DNA of 64,000 nt from the NCBI RefSeq assembly GCF_002355435.1, contig NZ_AP017313.1:3100001-3164000 (forward strand), read 5' to 3'. The notes under the pieces are model-generated. The model ran no database searches. It was given only the letters and a program-made list of their open reading frames with translations, and was not told the origin of the DNA. Both the position numbers and the translations under genes were made by a program. The DNA is from Mucilaginibacter gotjawali. Its GTDB lineage: Bacteria > Bacteroidota > Bacteroidia > Sphingobacteriales > Sphingobacteriaceae. Each line of letters opens with the position of its first letter. The stretch's first letter is position 1. Shown one piece after another: positions 25,391 through 36,400 of the stretch.

Positions 25391-26166
25391 GTTCATTACG
25401 TGTAGTCATTATTGAAGACGAACCTGTAAGCGCGCGCAACCTTGCGCACCTGTTAAATAAATTAGATGATTCCATCGCTATAAAAACAATACTGGGCAGT
25501 GTGGAGGAATCCGTTAAATGGTTCAATAATGCCGAGAACAATTTCGACCTTGTTTTTATGGATATAAGGCTTGCGGACGGCTTGTCATTTGATATTTTCA
25601 AACTGGCAAATGTTTCAAAACCGGTAATATTTGTAACCGCGTACAACGATTATGCCATACAGGCTTTTAAAAACAATGGCATCGATTACATTTTAAAGCC
25701 TTTTGACGATGAAGAAGTGGAACAGGCGCTACGTAAATTTAACAACCTTACCTCAATGCCTGTTAAATCCGGGGGCAATTTAAACTATGAGCAACTGATC
25801 AACCAGCTTAACGAAAATGCAAGGCCTTATAAAAAATCATTCCTGGTGCATTTTCGCGATAAATTGATCCCGCTTGAAACGGAAAAAATAGCCTGGTTTT
25901 ATACAGCTAACGAACTGGTTTATGCCCATACCATTGACAGCAGGCAGTATATCGTTGATTTCACCATGGAACAACTGGAGCAACAACTGGATATGAACCG
26001 GTTCTTCAGGGCAAACCGTCAATTTATTGTTAACCGGAAAGAAATAACCGAAGTCGCTTTTTATTTTAACGGTCGTTTAGTTGTAAAAATAAAACCGGAG
26101 CCGCCTGAAAATATTATCATCAGCAAAGCCCGCTCGCCCGAATTTAAAAGCTGGATGAACAAGTAA
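25387..26166 (+). CDS. LytTR-family response regulator
   Basis: 259 residues. The receiver domain has E10-D11-E12, phospho-acceptor D59 in LVFMDIRLADG, and the K of YILKPFD. The LytTR DNA-binding domain covers about residues 150-255 (KSFLVHFRDKLIPLE, FFRANRQFIVNRKEI, LVVKIKPEPPENIIISKARSPEFKSWM). The ATGA overlap with the kinase gene indicates a coupled pair. Its targets are probably nearby promoters, but no repeated LytTR site could be identified with confidence. Confidence 0.93.
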   Translation: MSSLRVVIIEDEPVSARNLAHLLNKLDDSIAIKTILGSVEESVKWFNNAENNFDLVFMDIRLADGLSFDIFKLANVSKPVIFVTAYNDYAIQAFKNNGIDYILKPFDDEEVEQALRKFNNLTSMPVKSGGNLNYEQLINQLNENARPYKKSFLVHFRDKLIPLETEKIAWFYTANELVYAHTIDSRQYIVDFTMEQLEQQLDMNRFFRANRQFIVNRKEITEVAFYFNGRLVVKIKPEPPENIIISKARSPEFKSWMNK

Positions 26167-26287
26167 AGTCATTTCACCCGGCTTATCATCAGCTTCGCTC
26201 CAAAAGCAGTAACCAACCTTGATTTTTTAAGTCAATTTTATAGTCGCCGGTTAACGGTGGTATTTTAATTACTTAAAAAATAAAAAA

Positions 26288-27061
26288 ATGAGACAATATG
26301 CAGGGCCATACAAGTTATGGATATTAGCATTTTTATTGGTGCTGGTTTTAGCCGAGATCGCCTGGAGCTGGAAAAACGATAAGAAGGTTTATGATATAAA
26401 AGAAACGTTTTCGAATTTATCCGTTTTTGCGGGATTCCAGCTTTCTAAGATTTTATTTACCGGCTACCAGTTAGCGGTCCTCGGATTTTTCACCCGGATA
26501 GCGCCATTTAGCTTACCACGGAATTCCTGGGTATTTTTGCTGACATTTATCACAGCCGATTTTTTGTACTATTGGTTTCACAGAATCTCACATTCCTGGA
26601 AACCGCTATGGGCATTTCACCAGGTACACCATTCGGCCATGCACATGAACTTAACATCGGCATACCGGTTAAACTGGCTATCGGCCGTTATAAGCCCGAT
26701 ATTTTTTATCCCGGCCGCTTTGTCAGGCATGCCGGCTGATTTTATTGTGATTTCCTACGTCCTCAACCTTGCTTATCAGTTTTTTCTGCATACCGAGGTA
26801 GTCGGTAAAATGGGGATCATGGAAAAAATTATCGATACGCCTTCTTCACACAGGGTACACCATGGCAGCAATCCAATTTACATTGATAAAAATTTTGGCG
26901 GGGTGCTCATCATTTGGGACAGGCTTTTTAAAACCTATCAACCCGAAACCGAAAAACCAAATTATGGGCTCACCACGGGGTTTATGAGTTACAACCCATT
27001 TGTGCTCGTTTTTAAAGGCTTTGTGGAATTGTTTTCGGGTAAAATGAAACTCAAAAGTTAA
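26288..27061 (+). CDS. Sterol desaturase / fatty acid hydroxylase family membrane protein
   Basis: 257 residues with about four membrane helices and the di-iron histidine clusters: H98-x3-H102 (WFHRISH), H111-x2-H114-H115 (FHQVHH) and SSHRVHHGSN near residue 196. Family members hydroxylate or desaturate lipids using oxygen. In this lineage the substrate may be sphingolipids or carotenoids, but the sequence does not tell. It lies 120 bases after the LytTR gene on the same strand. Confidence 0.87.
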   Translation: MRQYAGPYKLWILAFLLVLVLAEIAWSWKNDKKVYDIKETFSNLSVFAGFQLSKILFTGYQLAVLGFFTRIAPFSLPRNSWVFLLTFITADFLYYWFHRISHSWKPLWAFHQVHHSAMHMNLTSAYRLNWLSAVISPIFFIPAALSGMPADFIVISYVLNLAYQFFLHTEVVGKMGIMEKIIDTPSSHRVHHGSNPIYIDKNFGGVLIIWDRLFKTYQPETEKPNYGLTTGFMSYNPFVLVFKGFVELFSGKMKLKS

Positions 27062-27164
27062 TTCACCCCCGTTTTTAGCCGGTTCACCCATTACGGGTAA
27101 ACCCAACACCCTTGATATTAGTTTAATATGTTAAAATTACATCAGTCAATTAATTACAAAATTT

Positions 27165-27899
27165 ATGAAAATCAAATTTAACACGTCAAAAATTCTGTTG
27201 GTAACGGTAGTTACCGCCGGAATAGCATTTATGGTAACATCATGTCATAAAGATGCATCAACCACATCAACAAATGCAACGGTTACCGAAGCCGACGCAG
27301 TACAATTAACCACTGATGCGGTGTCGCCCTCAACAGGTGGTATGGTATTACAATTAAACAGTTCTGTAAATACTTATGCAACCGTTAATTTTTCATGCGG
27401 TGTGCAAAAGGACTCAAGTTATGTTATTGCAAGTTCAACCGGCGCCAGTCCTTCATACAATTATAGTTTTCAGTGGAACGATATGCTCACCTGTAATGGC
27501 ACAGCGCCGAGCCAGCTTACTTTCAATTTTACCGGCACAGGGAGTTATACTGGACCGCTGATGTCATCAACTGATAATAGTACCGGTGGTTTTGTTTTAA
27601 CGGGGCTTGGCGCAGGCTCGCAATATTTATTTAACACAACCTATAGCCGTACCGGAACTACTACCTCAAAAGTGTTAAGGCAACTTACATTCCACAGTGT
27701 GATTACGATAACCGGTACCGATATCGCTATTGATAAAACAACTAAGATGATTGCTTCGGGTACTGCAGCGGTAAGTATTAGTGCCACGTCAACTTCAGGC
27801 AGCACGTTTACGTTTAACGGTAAAATCACTTTCCGTGGTAACAAAAAAGCAAACCTGGTATTAAACAGTGGAGTTACCTATGTTATTCAATGGAATTAA
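27165..27899 (+). CDS. Secreted lipoprotein, beta-rich, unknown function
   Basis: 244 residues. The leader ends in MVTSC, a lipobox. The mature part is Ser/Thr-rich, contains an ordered beta pattern (VLQLNSSVNTYATVNFSC, YNYSFQWNDMLTC, GGFVLTG...YLFNTTYSRTG) and resembles exported proteins of this phylum with no known activity. Two Cys residues about 50 apart could form a disulfide. The next gene starts 12 bases after it, so the two are likely cotranscribed. Confidence 0.7.
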   Translation: MKIKFNTSKILLVTVVTAGIAFMVTSCHKDASTTSTNATVTEADAVQLTTDAVSPSTGGMVLQLNSSVNTYATVNFSCGVQKDSSYVIASSTGASPSYNYSFQWNDMLTCNGTAPSQLTFNFTGTGSYTGPLMSSTDNSTGGFVLTGLGAGSQYLFNTTYSRTGTTTSKVLRQLTFHSVITITGTDIAIDKTTKMIASGTAAVSISATSTSGSTFTFNGKITFRGNKKANLVLNSGVTYVIQWN

Positions 27900-27911
27900 A
27901 TATATTGCATA

Positions 27912-28289
27912 ATGAAATTTATCAATAAATTACTGGCTGTTTTATTATTAGCATCAGCTGTTGTATGTTCTGTAAATGCACAGGCCAATCTTCAGAAATT
28001 AAAAAACGAAACACCCGAACAAAGGGCAGCATTTCAAACTAAATTAATGAAAGAAAAGCTGAATCTTAACGATATGCAGTTGACCAAAGTATCCACAATT
28101 AACTTGAAATACGCGGAAAAATTTGAGCCGATAATAAAAAGTGACGACAACCGATTTTTGAGGATGCGGCAGGCTAAAGCATTGATGGAACAAAAAGATA
28201 AAGAGTTGCAGGCGGTATTTACCAAAACCCAATATAACGAATATCTTGCTGTTGAAAATGAAATTAGAAAAAAATCAGGTCGCAAATGA
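27912..28289 (+). CDS. Small periplasmic helical protein, Spy/LTxxQ-like
   Basis: 125 residues with a signal peptide ending VNAQA. The mature part is helical: TPEQRAAFQTKLMKEKLNLND, then KVSTINLKYAEKF and a C-terminal KDKELQAVFTKTQYNEYL. The LxxxQxxK pattern is like the periplasmic Spy/CpxP group that binds unfolded proteins or metal, but the match is weak. It is likely cotranscribed with the lipoprotein upstream. Confidence 0.65.
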   Translation: MKFINKLLAVLLLASAVVCSVNAQANLQKLKNETPEQRAAFQTKLMKEKLNLNDMQLTKVSTINLKYAEKFEPIIKSDDNRFLRMRQAKALMEQKDKELQAVFTKTQYNEYLAVENEIRKKSGRK

Positions 28290-28349
28290 ATTGACCGGTA
28301 AGCAGTTAATTTTTACTGTAAATTGGTTTATTTTGATCATCCCCTTGCG

Positions 28350-28381
28350 AGCGCCCGCTGTGTTTTTACACTTCGGGCGCT
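28350..28381. other. GC-rich hairpin in the gap before the phospholipase gene
   Basis: AGCGCCCG and CGGGCGCT form an eight-base-pair perfect stem with an inner GTG/CAC pairing around TTTTTA. There is no downstream T-run. The rest of the 28290-28510 gap shows no gene. Confidence 0.55.
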
Positions 28382-28510
28382 TCGCGTTGTTGCGTGTAAT
28401 ACATCATCATTAACACTTAAAAAGAGCCGGGCCTGTTCGATATTTTGGCTGATGTAAAACAATTTTAGGTTTTATTTCATTTATGTTATTAAAACCTCGC
28501 AATTCCAATC

Positions 28511-29908
28511 ATGCCGAAGAAAAAAATACCCCTCAGATACATATTGATCCTGTTTATATTTGTATCATTTATGCCAAAGCCTGCGAAGGCGTACTCTGTA
28601 TTAACCCATGAGGCATTGATTGATGCCAGCTGGAAGAAAAGCATTTTACCTTTATTGAAACAGAAATTTCCGGCGGCGGCCGATAGCGACCTTGTAAAGG
28701 CCCATGCATATGCTTATGGTGGCGCGTTGATCGCAGATATGGGCTATTTCCCTTTTGGTAGTGTTTATTTTACCAACCTTGCACATTACGTACGCAGCGG
28801 CGACTTCGTTGAAAACCTTTTATCTGAATCGCAAAACCTTAATGAATATGCATTTGCGTTGGGTTCCTTATGCCACTATATGGCGGATAAATATGGGCAC
28901 TCACTGGCAACCAACCATGTTGTGCCTATTGTTTACCCCGAAATGAAAGAAAGATTTGGCCCGGTAGTAACCTATGATGAGGATCATACTTCGCATAGCC
29001 GGGTTGAAATAGCATTTGATGTACTTGAAACTGCCCGGGGTAATTATGCATCACAAAACTACCATGATTTTATTGGTTTTGAAGTTGCAAAACCCGTGCT
29101 TGAACGGGCGTTTTTAAAAACCTATGGGCAGGATATCAATACGATTTTTGGAAACCTTGATCTTACTATATCAACTTTCCGGTGGTCTGTAAAAAGTTTG
29201 TTGCCCATGGTAACACGCACGGCCTGGCTGTTAAAGAAAAACGAAATAAAAAAATCTAACCCAAGCGCTAACGAAAGGACTTTTCATTACCACATGAAAA
29301 GAAAAGCGTATTACAAGGAGTTTGGCTCCTCAAGACAAAAGCCAAAATTTAAAGAAAGGGTATTAGCGTTTATTATTCGCTTTTTGCCTAAAATAGGCCC
29401 CCTTAAAGCTTTGAAATTTAAACCGGTTGGGCCGGAAGGTGAAAAATTATTTATCCGCAGTTTTGATACGGTAATTACCCAATATGACGATGTATTGAAC
29501 AAGTTGCAAAACAGAACAGTAGATTTAAAGGACATGGATTATGACACGGGCCAACCCACCATGCCCGGAGAATATGGCCTGGCTGACAAGACCTATGTTG
29601 AACTGCTTGATAAACTGCAGGACAATAAATTTATGGAAATGACCCAGCCCCTGCAGCAAAATTTACTCAATTTTTATAACAAAGCCGATACCGTTCAATT
29701 GGCCCTTAAGTACCCCTCGGAATGGAAGAAAACTTCGTTGGCATTACAGGAACTTAAGGCCGCCACACCAATTCAAATGGACAGTTTGAAAAATATTAAA
29801 GGCGTATATTATAAATTAAATGAACCAGCGGTGCAGCCTGTTAATGTAAACGACGGCAAAATAAAATCGAAACCTATACCGGCATCCGAACAGCCAAAAG
29901 TAAATTGA
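28511..29908 (+). CDS. Zinc-dependent phospholipase C-like exported protein
   Basis: 465 residues with a signal peptide ending PAKA and a mature start YSVLTHEALID, where H33 is a typical first zinc ligand of the phospholipase C/S1-P1 nuclease-like fold. Further ligands are plausible in GSLCHYMADKYGHSLATNH and DEDHTSHSRVEIAFD. The C-terminal 200 residues (from about 260) are helical and Lys-rich without a named domain. It is exported and could cleave phospholipids or other phosphodiesters; the exact substrate is not clear. Confidence 0.75.
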   Translation: MPKKKIPLRYILILFIFVSFMPKPAKAYSVLTHEALIDASWKKSILPLLKQKFPAAADSDLVKAHAYAYGGALIADMGYFPFGSVYFTNLAHYVRSGDFVENLLSESQNLNEYAFALGSLCHYMADKYGHSLATNHVVPIVYPEMKERFGPVVTYDEDHTSHSRVEIAFDVLETARGNYASQNYHDFIGFEVAKPVLERAFLKTYGQDINTIFGNLDLTISTFRWSVKSLLPMVTRTAWLLKKNEIKKSNPSANERTFHYHMKRKAYYKEFGSSRQKPKFKERVLAFIIRFLPKIGPLKALKFKPVGPEGEKLFIRSFDTVITQYDDVLNKLQNRTVDLKDMDYDTGQPTMPGEYGLADKTYVELLDKLQDNKFMEMTQPLQQNLLNFYNKADTVQLALKYPSEWKKTSLALQELKAATPIQMDSLKNIKGVYYKLNEPAVQPVNVNDGKIKSKPIPASEQPKVN

Positions 29909-29935
29909 TGTATGTTTAATTGTTAAAAAGTTTAG

Positions 29936-31924
29936 CTATTTCAAATATTTATTATACCAGCCGATGTAGCGTTTTAAACGATCCACCTGGTAGCTCGGAA
30001 CAGTAAACTCATGGTATTGATTTGGATAAAGAATGAGCTCTGCAGGGATGTTCTGTTGTTTCAATGCCATATACATCTGCTCACTGCCTGCAGTTGGTAC
30101 ATTAAAATCTTTCAACCCCGACATAAACAATACAGGTGTTTTGATCCTGTCGGCATGGAAGAATGGATACGATAAACTAATCCATTTTTCCTGGCTTTTC
30201 CATGGCGGGCCAAGTTCGTTATCATATTGCAATACATATTCATCGCTGCCGTACATCGTAGTTTGCAAGGCGCTCCCCGCTCCTGCTACCGCTGCTTTAA
30301 AACGCGTGTCGGTCGCAATGGTGTAATCTGTTGAAATACTGCCATAACTCCAGCCGCCAATGCCTAAATGATCAGGATCGGCCACGCCTTCTTTAACCAG
30401 TTCGTCAACAGCGCCCAGGAGGTCAATAACTTCCTTATGCCCCCAGTCGGCATAAATGGCTTTACAATAATCAAGCCCCCTGCCATTGCTGCCCCTGTAA
30501 TTTACCGCCGCAACTGCGTAACCTTCGCAGGCCAGGGTTTGACGGATATCATCAAAAGTATAATCGTCCTGCGCTACCGGCCCACCATGGATATAAAGTA
30601 TAAAGGGAAGTTTTTTCGACTTTGTACTATCCAAAGTATAGAGTAAACCCGACACCTTTGTGCCATCTTTGCTTGTCGAACTAAACCCTTCAACATGAGC
30701 CAGTTTAATGTTATTTAACCAATCCTGGTGATGGGTAAGCCTTTTTAATTTGCCGCCTTCAGCAGCATAAAGTTCAGTCGGCAGGTACGGCGTACTCATT
30801 TCAACCACCCAGTTTGTTGCATTAACCGGATTTTCTGTGGCAATACCATAATCGCCAATGTTGAGTGTGCTTATTTTTTTATTTACAAGGCTATACTGTG
30901 CCAGGTAAGTCTTTCGGTCGTCAGTTACAGTAAACGCAATCGTTTTACCATCTTTGCTCCAGGCGGGGGTTGCTACCGGGCGATCCATTTCAAGTGTCAG
31001 CGTCTTACTGTTTTTCCCGTCGGCGTCCATCATACACAGCATATCCTGGTCGTACATCATATAAGCTGCATCGCTTGTTGAGCGCAGGTAAGCAATAAAC
31101 TTGCCATCAGGACTCCATTTGGGGTTAATATCGTGCCCTTTCCAGGTGGTAAGCTGTGTGATCTGCCCTTTTGCCCTGGCTTCAATCGTAAATATGTCCG
31201 AATTATCGTTCTTTTCCGGGTCGGCTGTGCGATTGCTTACAAAAGCGATCAGTTTACTATCCGGCGACCATTCCGGGGTTTGCTCATCGGTATTTCCTTT
31301 GGTAAGGGTATCCAGCTTCTTCGTATCCAAATCAAAAAGATACAAATGCGTATGCAGGTGATGCAGGTACCCTTCCATATCCTGTTTAAAATGGTAACTA
31401 TCAATACGGATAGGCAAAGGTGTTTTTTCATCATCTTTGTCTTTGTCCTTGTCTTTATCCTTATCTTCTGCATCCTTGATAACCAAAAGCAGTTTTTTTG
31501 CATCAGGGGACCATTCATAGCCATTCAGATCACCTTTAACCGCAGTTAGTTTGGTGGCTTCGCCTCCGCGTCGGTCCATCAGCCAGATTTGTGAGCCATT
31601 TTTTGATTCCCTCTCAGAAAGGAATGAAATATACTTACCATCAGGACTCCATTGCGGTGACGTAGCTGACTCAAAACCGTAGGTCAGCTGGATGGACTCG
31701 TTACCGGTTAAACTTTGCATCCAAAGGTGGGTTATGCTTTTATCTTTTGCAGTATCCACTTCTGATAGACTATAAACCACCCATTTGTTATCAGTTGATA
31801 CCCTGGAATCGCTAAGGGTCTTTTCCTTTAAAATATCCGCAGGACTAAAGGGCTTTTTAATTTGCTGCGAAAAAGCATAAAGTGCGCCTGAACAAAGAAG
31901 GATAATGGCTAAAAGTTTCTTCAT
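29936..31924 (-). CDS. S9 family (prolyl oligopeptidase-like) serine peptidase
   Basis: 662 residues with a signal peptide ending AFSQQ. An N-terminal beta-propeller has several PD40-like WSPDGK(Y/F)I repeats; the C-terminal alpha/beta hydrolase has S526 in GGWSYGS, D606 in SGLKDFNVP and H638 in NQYHEF. It cleaves peptides in the periplasm, often dipeptides from the N-terminus. A run of Lys-Asp pairs (DKDKDKDKDKDD, residues about 151-162) comes from a hexanucleotide repeat and could vary in length. It is downstream of susCD on the same strand but separated by a strong terminator. Confidence 0.93.
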   Translation of the reverse strand: MKKLLAIILLCSGALYAFSQQIKKPFSPADILKEKTLSDSRVSTDNKWVVYSLSEVDTAKDKSITHLWMQSLTGNESIQLTYGFESATSPQWSPDGKYISFLSERESKNGSQIWLMDRRGGEATKLTAVKGDLNGYEWSPDAKKLLLVIKDAEDKDKDKDKDKDDEKTPLPIRIDSYHFKQDMEGYLHHLHTHLYLFDLDTKKLDTLTKGNTDEQTPEWSPDSKLIAFVSNRTADPEKNDNSDIFTIEARAKGQITQLTTWKGHDINPKWSPDGKFIAYLRSTSDAAYMMYDQDMLCMMDADGKNSKTLTLEMDRPVATPAWSKDGKTIAFTVTDDRKTYLAQYSLVNKKISTLNIGDYGIATENPVNATNWVVEMSTPYLPTELYAAEGGKLKRLTHHQDWLNNIKLAHVEGFSSTSKDGTKVSGLLYTLDSTKSKKLPFILYIHGGPVAQDDYTFDDIRQTLACEGYAVAAVNYRGSNGRGLDYCKAIYADWGHKEVIDLLGAVDELVKEGVADPDHLGIGGWSYGSISTDYTIATDTRFKAAVAGAGSALQTTMYGSDEYVLQYDNELGPPWKSQEKWISLSYPFFHADRIKTPVLFMSGLKDFNVPTAGSEQMYMALKQQNIPAELILYPNQYHEFTVPSYQVDRLKRYIGWYNKYLK

Positions 31925-32000
31925 AAATCAATAATTGATGGTGTAATTTACAAATAGTAATTAAAAATACCAGCGGGTTATAAGGTTGCCATTTAAGGAT

Positions 32001-32050
32001 AAAACAAAAAATCATCAAACCATATCAATTAATATATGGTTTGATGATTT
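32001..32050 (-). terminator. Terminator of the susC-susD operon
   Basis: A 17-base-pair perfect stem (32009-32025 with 32034-32050; AAATCATCAAACCATAT) with an eight-base loop. On the minus strand it is followed by a T-rich run (TTTTTTGTTTT), as expected of an intrinsic terminator 18 bases after the susD stop. Confidence 0.9.
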
Positions 32051-32068
32051 GAAATTGATTCAAGTTAA

Positions 32069-33451
32069 TCAATACCCCGGGTTTTGTTTCAGATTTGGAT
32101 TGGCATTAATATCCTGCAATGGTATCGGGAATACAAGTTTATCTGAGTTAAAAGGTAGCGTCCCGATGGTTTGGCCCAGCCTTTTTGCATCATGGAAAAA
32201 GAAACCGCCTTCAAAAGCCAGCTCCCTCACCCTTTCGTTCAGCACATCGTTAACAGTAACTGTGGCAGGTGTGGTTAAACCGGCCCTGCCCCTGATCACT
32301 TTTATATCATTAACCGGTGAGTCACCTGTTGGAGTGCCGCCTTTTCGTAAATTAGCTTCGGCCCTGATGAGGTATAACTCTGCCAGCCGGATAATGTGGA
32401 CGTTGCCATCCACGTTATCAAATTTATGGCACCTTAGGGTTGAGGTAGGATCCGTAGGGTCATCATACTGAAACATTCCAGCCCGGGCATCGCCACTCTC
32501 AAAATTACTCAGAAAGCTCGGTACGACGTGTACATCTCCACGGCCACCGTCATTGGATGAAGCGAAGTAGGTATTTAATCCATTTACACCCTGTTGGGAA
32601 GTTACCTGTATGGCAAATACATCTTCGGATGTGTTATCAACGTGCACTGCGGTTTGGTTTGGATAGGGAAATTCAGCGGCATAAGTTTTGTTAAGGGAAT
32701 AGTTACCCGAACTTATTACTTTGGTTGCCTCTGTTGCCGCGTTTGCATAATCACCTTTTTGCAGGTACAAACGGGCAAGTATTGCTGCAGCGGAAAAGCT
32801 GCTTGCAGAATAACTGTTATCAGCCGGTAGTTTTGCTTCTGCAGTAGTAAGATCAGTAATGGCCTGCTGGTAAACCTGCGAAACCGATGACCGTGCCACA
32901 TAGGAAGATGTGCTTATTACTGTTGTAGGTGTGGTCACGATAGGCACACCCGGATTTACGGTTGGATCGCCATCATTCCATGTTTTGCCGAAAATCCGGG
33001 CAAGATCAAAATAGGTCAGGCCACGTAAAAATTTAGCCTCTCCTTCCACCCTTTCTTTATCGCCGGCTGCCACTTTATCCAGGTTGGCTATTACATTATT
33101 AGCCTGGTTAATCACCTCATAAGCATCAAGCCACAGGCTGTTTACAAAACTATTATCATTTGGTATTTGCTGGTTGGTCATTTGGGTTAATTGCTGGAAG
33201 GTGCCGTGCCAGTCAATGGTGGTTTGCGTGGCCATGAGGTCGGGATAAAAGAATACGCCGCCGCCATAAAGGTCCGATAATCCGGCACGGTTATAGGCCC
33301 CCACAAGGGTGATCTGTACATCCTGGGCGGTAAGTATTGCCTGGCTCTGGTCAAGTTGCTGGTAGGGTTTAAGATTCAGATCTTTGTTGCAGGCACTAAA
33401 TACCAATAGCATGCCTAAAACCCCAATATATAATTTGTTAAGTTTTTTCAT
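32069..33451 (-). CDS. RagB/SusD family surface lipoprotein
   Basis: 460 residues from the ATG at 33451 (MKKLNKLYIGVLGMLLVF), with lipobox FSAC; the longer frame from 33475 overlaps the SusC gene and is not preferred. The SusD pattern is present: helical TPR-like repeats, DLNLKPYQQLDQSQA, RGLTYFDLARIFGKTWND and ENVRELAFEGGFFFHDAKR-like NERVRELAFEGGFFF. It binds a nutrient at the surface and caps its SusC partner, encoded 10 bases upstream on the same strand. Confidence 0.93.
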   Translation of the reverse strand: MKKLNKLYIGVLGMLLVFSACNKDLNLKPYQQLDQSQAILTAQDVQITLVGAYNRAGLSDLYGGGVFFYPDLMATQTTIDWHGTFQQLTQMTNQQIPNDNSFVNSLWLDAYEVINQANNVIANLDKVAAGDKERVEGEAKFLRGLTYFDLARIFGKTWNDGDPTVNPGVPIVTTPTTVISTSSYVARSSVSQVYQQAITDLTTAEAKLPADNSYSASSFSAAAILARLYLQKGDYANAATEATKVISSGNYSLNKTYAAEFPYPNQTAVHVDNTSEDVFAIQVTSQQGVNGLNTYFASSNDGGRGDVHVVPSFLSNFESGDARAGMFQYDDPTDPTSTLRCHKFDNVDGNVHIIRLAELYLIRAEANLRKGGTPTGDSPVNDIKVIRGRAGLTTPATVTVNDVLNERVRELAFEGGFFFHDAKRLGQTIGTLPFNSDKLVFPIPLQDINANPNLKQNPGY

Positions 33452-33461
33452 CGTTTTAGTT

Positions 33462-36400
33462 TTAAAATCCAACATTCAATCCAAAAGTAACCGTACGTGG
33501 TTGCGGCACCGAATAAAAATCATCGCCAAGATTAATATTGCTGGCTAAAAAGTCAGTATTCACTTCCGGATCCCAACCGGTATATTTTGTAATTAAAAAC
33601 AGGTTATAAGCATTCACAAATATCCGGAGGCGGTCTACTTTGATCTTCGCCAGCATATCCTTAGGGAAAGTGTAGCCTAAGGTCAATGTTTTTAACCTGA
33701 CATAGGAGCCGCTCGACAAGTACCTGCTAGAAGGGTTGGTACCATTGGCGTAAAACTCCCGAGGTTCAGGTACATTGGTAATGTCGCCCGGCTTGTTCCA
33801 GTATTTCATCTGGTCAATGGTTTGGTTATCAAGCCCATTGCCAGCAGCAGTACTCATGTATTGCCCGGCTGCATTGTATATTTTGTTGCCAAATGAACCA
33901 TAAATAGTAAACGACAGATCAACCCCCTGGTAGGAGAATGTGTTGGTAATACCGCCTGTAATATTGGGCGTTGGATTACCCAATACCACATTTTGCGCAG
34001 CGTTATAGTCGTTTGTAGTACTCTTGTTCAGCGAGCCGTCGCTATTTTTAGTATTCAAATAGTACAACGCATCACCATTTGCGGGGTTTACCCCCGCATA
34101 TTCGCGTCCGTAGAACACGCCGATCTGCTGCCCTTCAATAACACGGTTCAGGTCGGCGCCGTCGCTAATTATCTGGCCCCTTACATTTGTTACCACGTTT
34201 TTATTGTAGGATATATTGAAATTGGTGTTCCATTTGAATTTACCAACAAAATTATCTGAGCTTAACGAAAGTTCATATCCCTGGTTGTACATGGTGCCAA
34301 GGTTTTGGGTTTGTGTGGCGATACCTAGTGTTTCGGGCACATTTACATTCAGTAACAGGTCACGGGTATTTTTCCGGTAATAGTCAAAAGTTCCGGAAAG
34401 ACGGTTGTTAAAAAATCCAAAGTCGAAACCTAAGTCGAGTTGCAGTGTTTTTTCCCATTTTAAATTAGGATTGGCCAGTTGCGAAAAACGCTGGCCGCCC
34501 GTGCCGTCATAGCCGGCATCCCCCGTAAATAAACCAAGAGAAGGATAATCGCCAATTTCGGCATTTCCTGTTAAACCGTAGCTGGCCCTCAGCTTAAGTT
34601 CGCTAAGTGAGCGGCTATCTTTCAAAAAGTCTTCCTGGCTCAATATCCATCCCACAGATCCGGCCGGGAAGGTTCCGTACCGGTTATTTGCACCAAACCT
34701 CGATGATGCATCCGTGCGCACGCTTCCCGATAATAGGTATTTGCCTTTGTAAGCATAGTTAGCCCTTGTAAAATAGGATACAAAACTATATTCCGATTGC
34801 GAAGAAGAACCTGCGGATATTAATGCTGCTGAAGCTATTTCTTTATAAGCATCCGAAGGGAAATTTTTACCGGATACCGAGTTAGCCATCAAATGGCTGT
34901 ATTCATAACTTGTACCGGCCGTTAGTTCCAGCGAATGATCTTTTGCGAATAAATTTTTATAGGTAAAGTAGTTATTTACGGTGTAATGGATAATACTTGT
35001 AGTTTGATCGTTGCCCAATCCGTCTGGTGTGCCTGTATCCCTTGCAGTAAGGCTGTTAGCATAGCTGTCTTCTGTTTGGTTGGTTTGATCCATGCCAAAT
35101 TCTGAACGGAAAGTCAAATGATTAATGATATCCCAGTTTGCATAAATATTGCCAAGCGTGCGATTAACATTAGCATGATAATAGGCATTGTTAACACTAA
35201 TCAGCGGATCATAATACAAAGGAAAATCGCCGTTAGGATCGCCGGGAGGCGTACCGCTAACCAAATGGGTACGCGGATCAATTACCGGTGTAATTGGCGA
35301 TAAGGCTACAATTTCCAGTGGCGTATTAAACTGATCGTCGTTACTAACGCGCTGGTTATAGGAATGCGTAAAGTCCAGCTTCATACCCACATCAAAGTTA
35401 CTGAAGATCTTTGAATCAATATTCACCCGTCCTGAATACCGCTGAAAAGCATTTGCCTTGATGATACCGGTCTGGTTGAGGGCCTGTCCGCCAAAATAAT
35501 AGGTGGTTTTATCATTCCCGCCCGAAAAATTAAGGTCATATTGCTGTTGAGGCGCACTCTGAAATGCCTGTTTTTCCCAATCGGTATTGTATTTATCCCA
35601 TTTGGTATTTCCCGCAGCAAGCGTTGTAAAGGTACTGTTCAAACTTTCGTTGGCCAGCGCCTCAGCCAGCGTACTGGCATAACCGTTTAAAACATCCTGG
35701 TTAGCAGCACCAAGTACGGAACGCTGCTCAATCTGCAGCCATTGCTGCGAGTTTAAAAACTGCCGGTGGCGTGATGGCTCGCTAAACCCGAATTGCGCAT
35801 CAAATCCAATTTTCGCTGTTCCGGCCTTACCTTTTTTCGTGGTGATGATGATGACGCCATTTGAAGCGCGGGCGCCGTAGATTGCTGATGCAGATGCATC
35901 TTTCAAAACTTCATACGACTCAATATCATTAAAATCGATATCAGCAAGCGGGTTTGTAGCCGCGCCATTACTGGAAAGGTTTGTTTGGTTAATTATAATT
36001 CCATCGACCACGACAAGTGGCTGGGTACCGGCAGATACAGAGGCAACACCCCTTATGCTGATTTTAACCCCCTGGCCAAGTTTGCCACCGTCTGCCTGGA
36101 TGTTTACACCAGAGGTTTTACCCTGTAAAGCCTGCTCGAAGGTGGTTACAGGGGTATTTTCTACCTCTTTACCGGATATGGAGGTAATAGCCCCGGTTAC
36201 ATTAGCCCGTTTTTGCGTACCATATCCAACTGTTATGATCACTTCATTTAGTTGTTTTGCATCAATTTCCAGTTGAACATTCAGGGTATTGCCTGAAATG
36301 GGCAGGTCAGCTTCTTTATACCCGATGTACCTGAATATAAGTGTGCGGGCATCTTTTGGTAAGGACAAAGTGTACAAACCATTTAAATCTGTTTGCGTTC

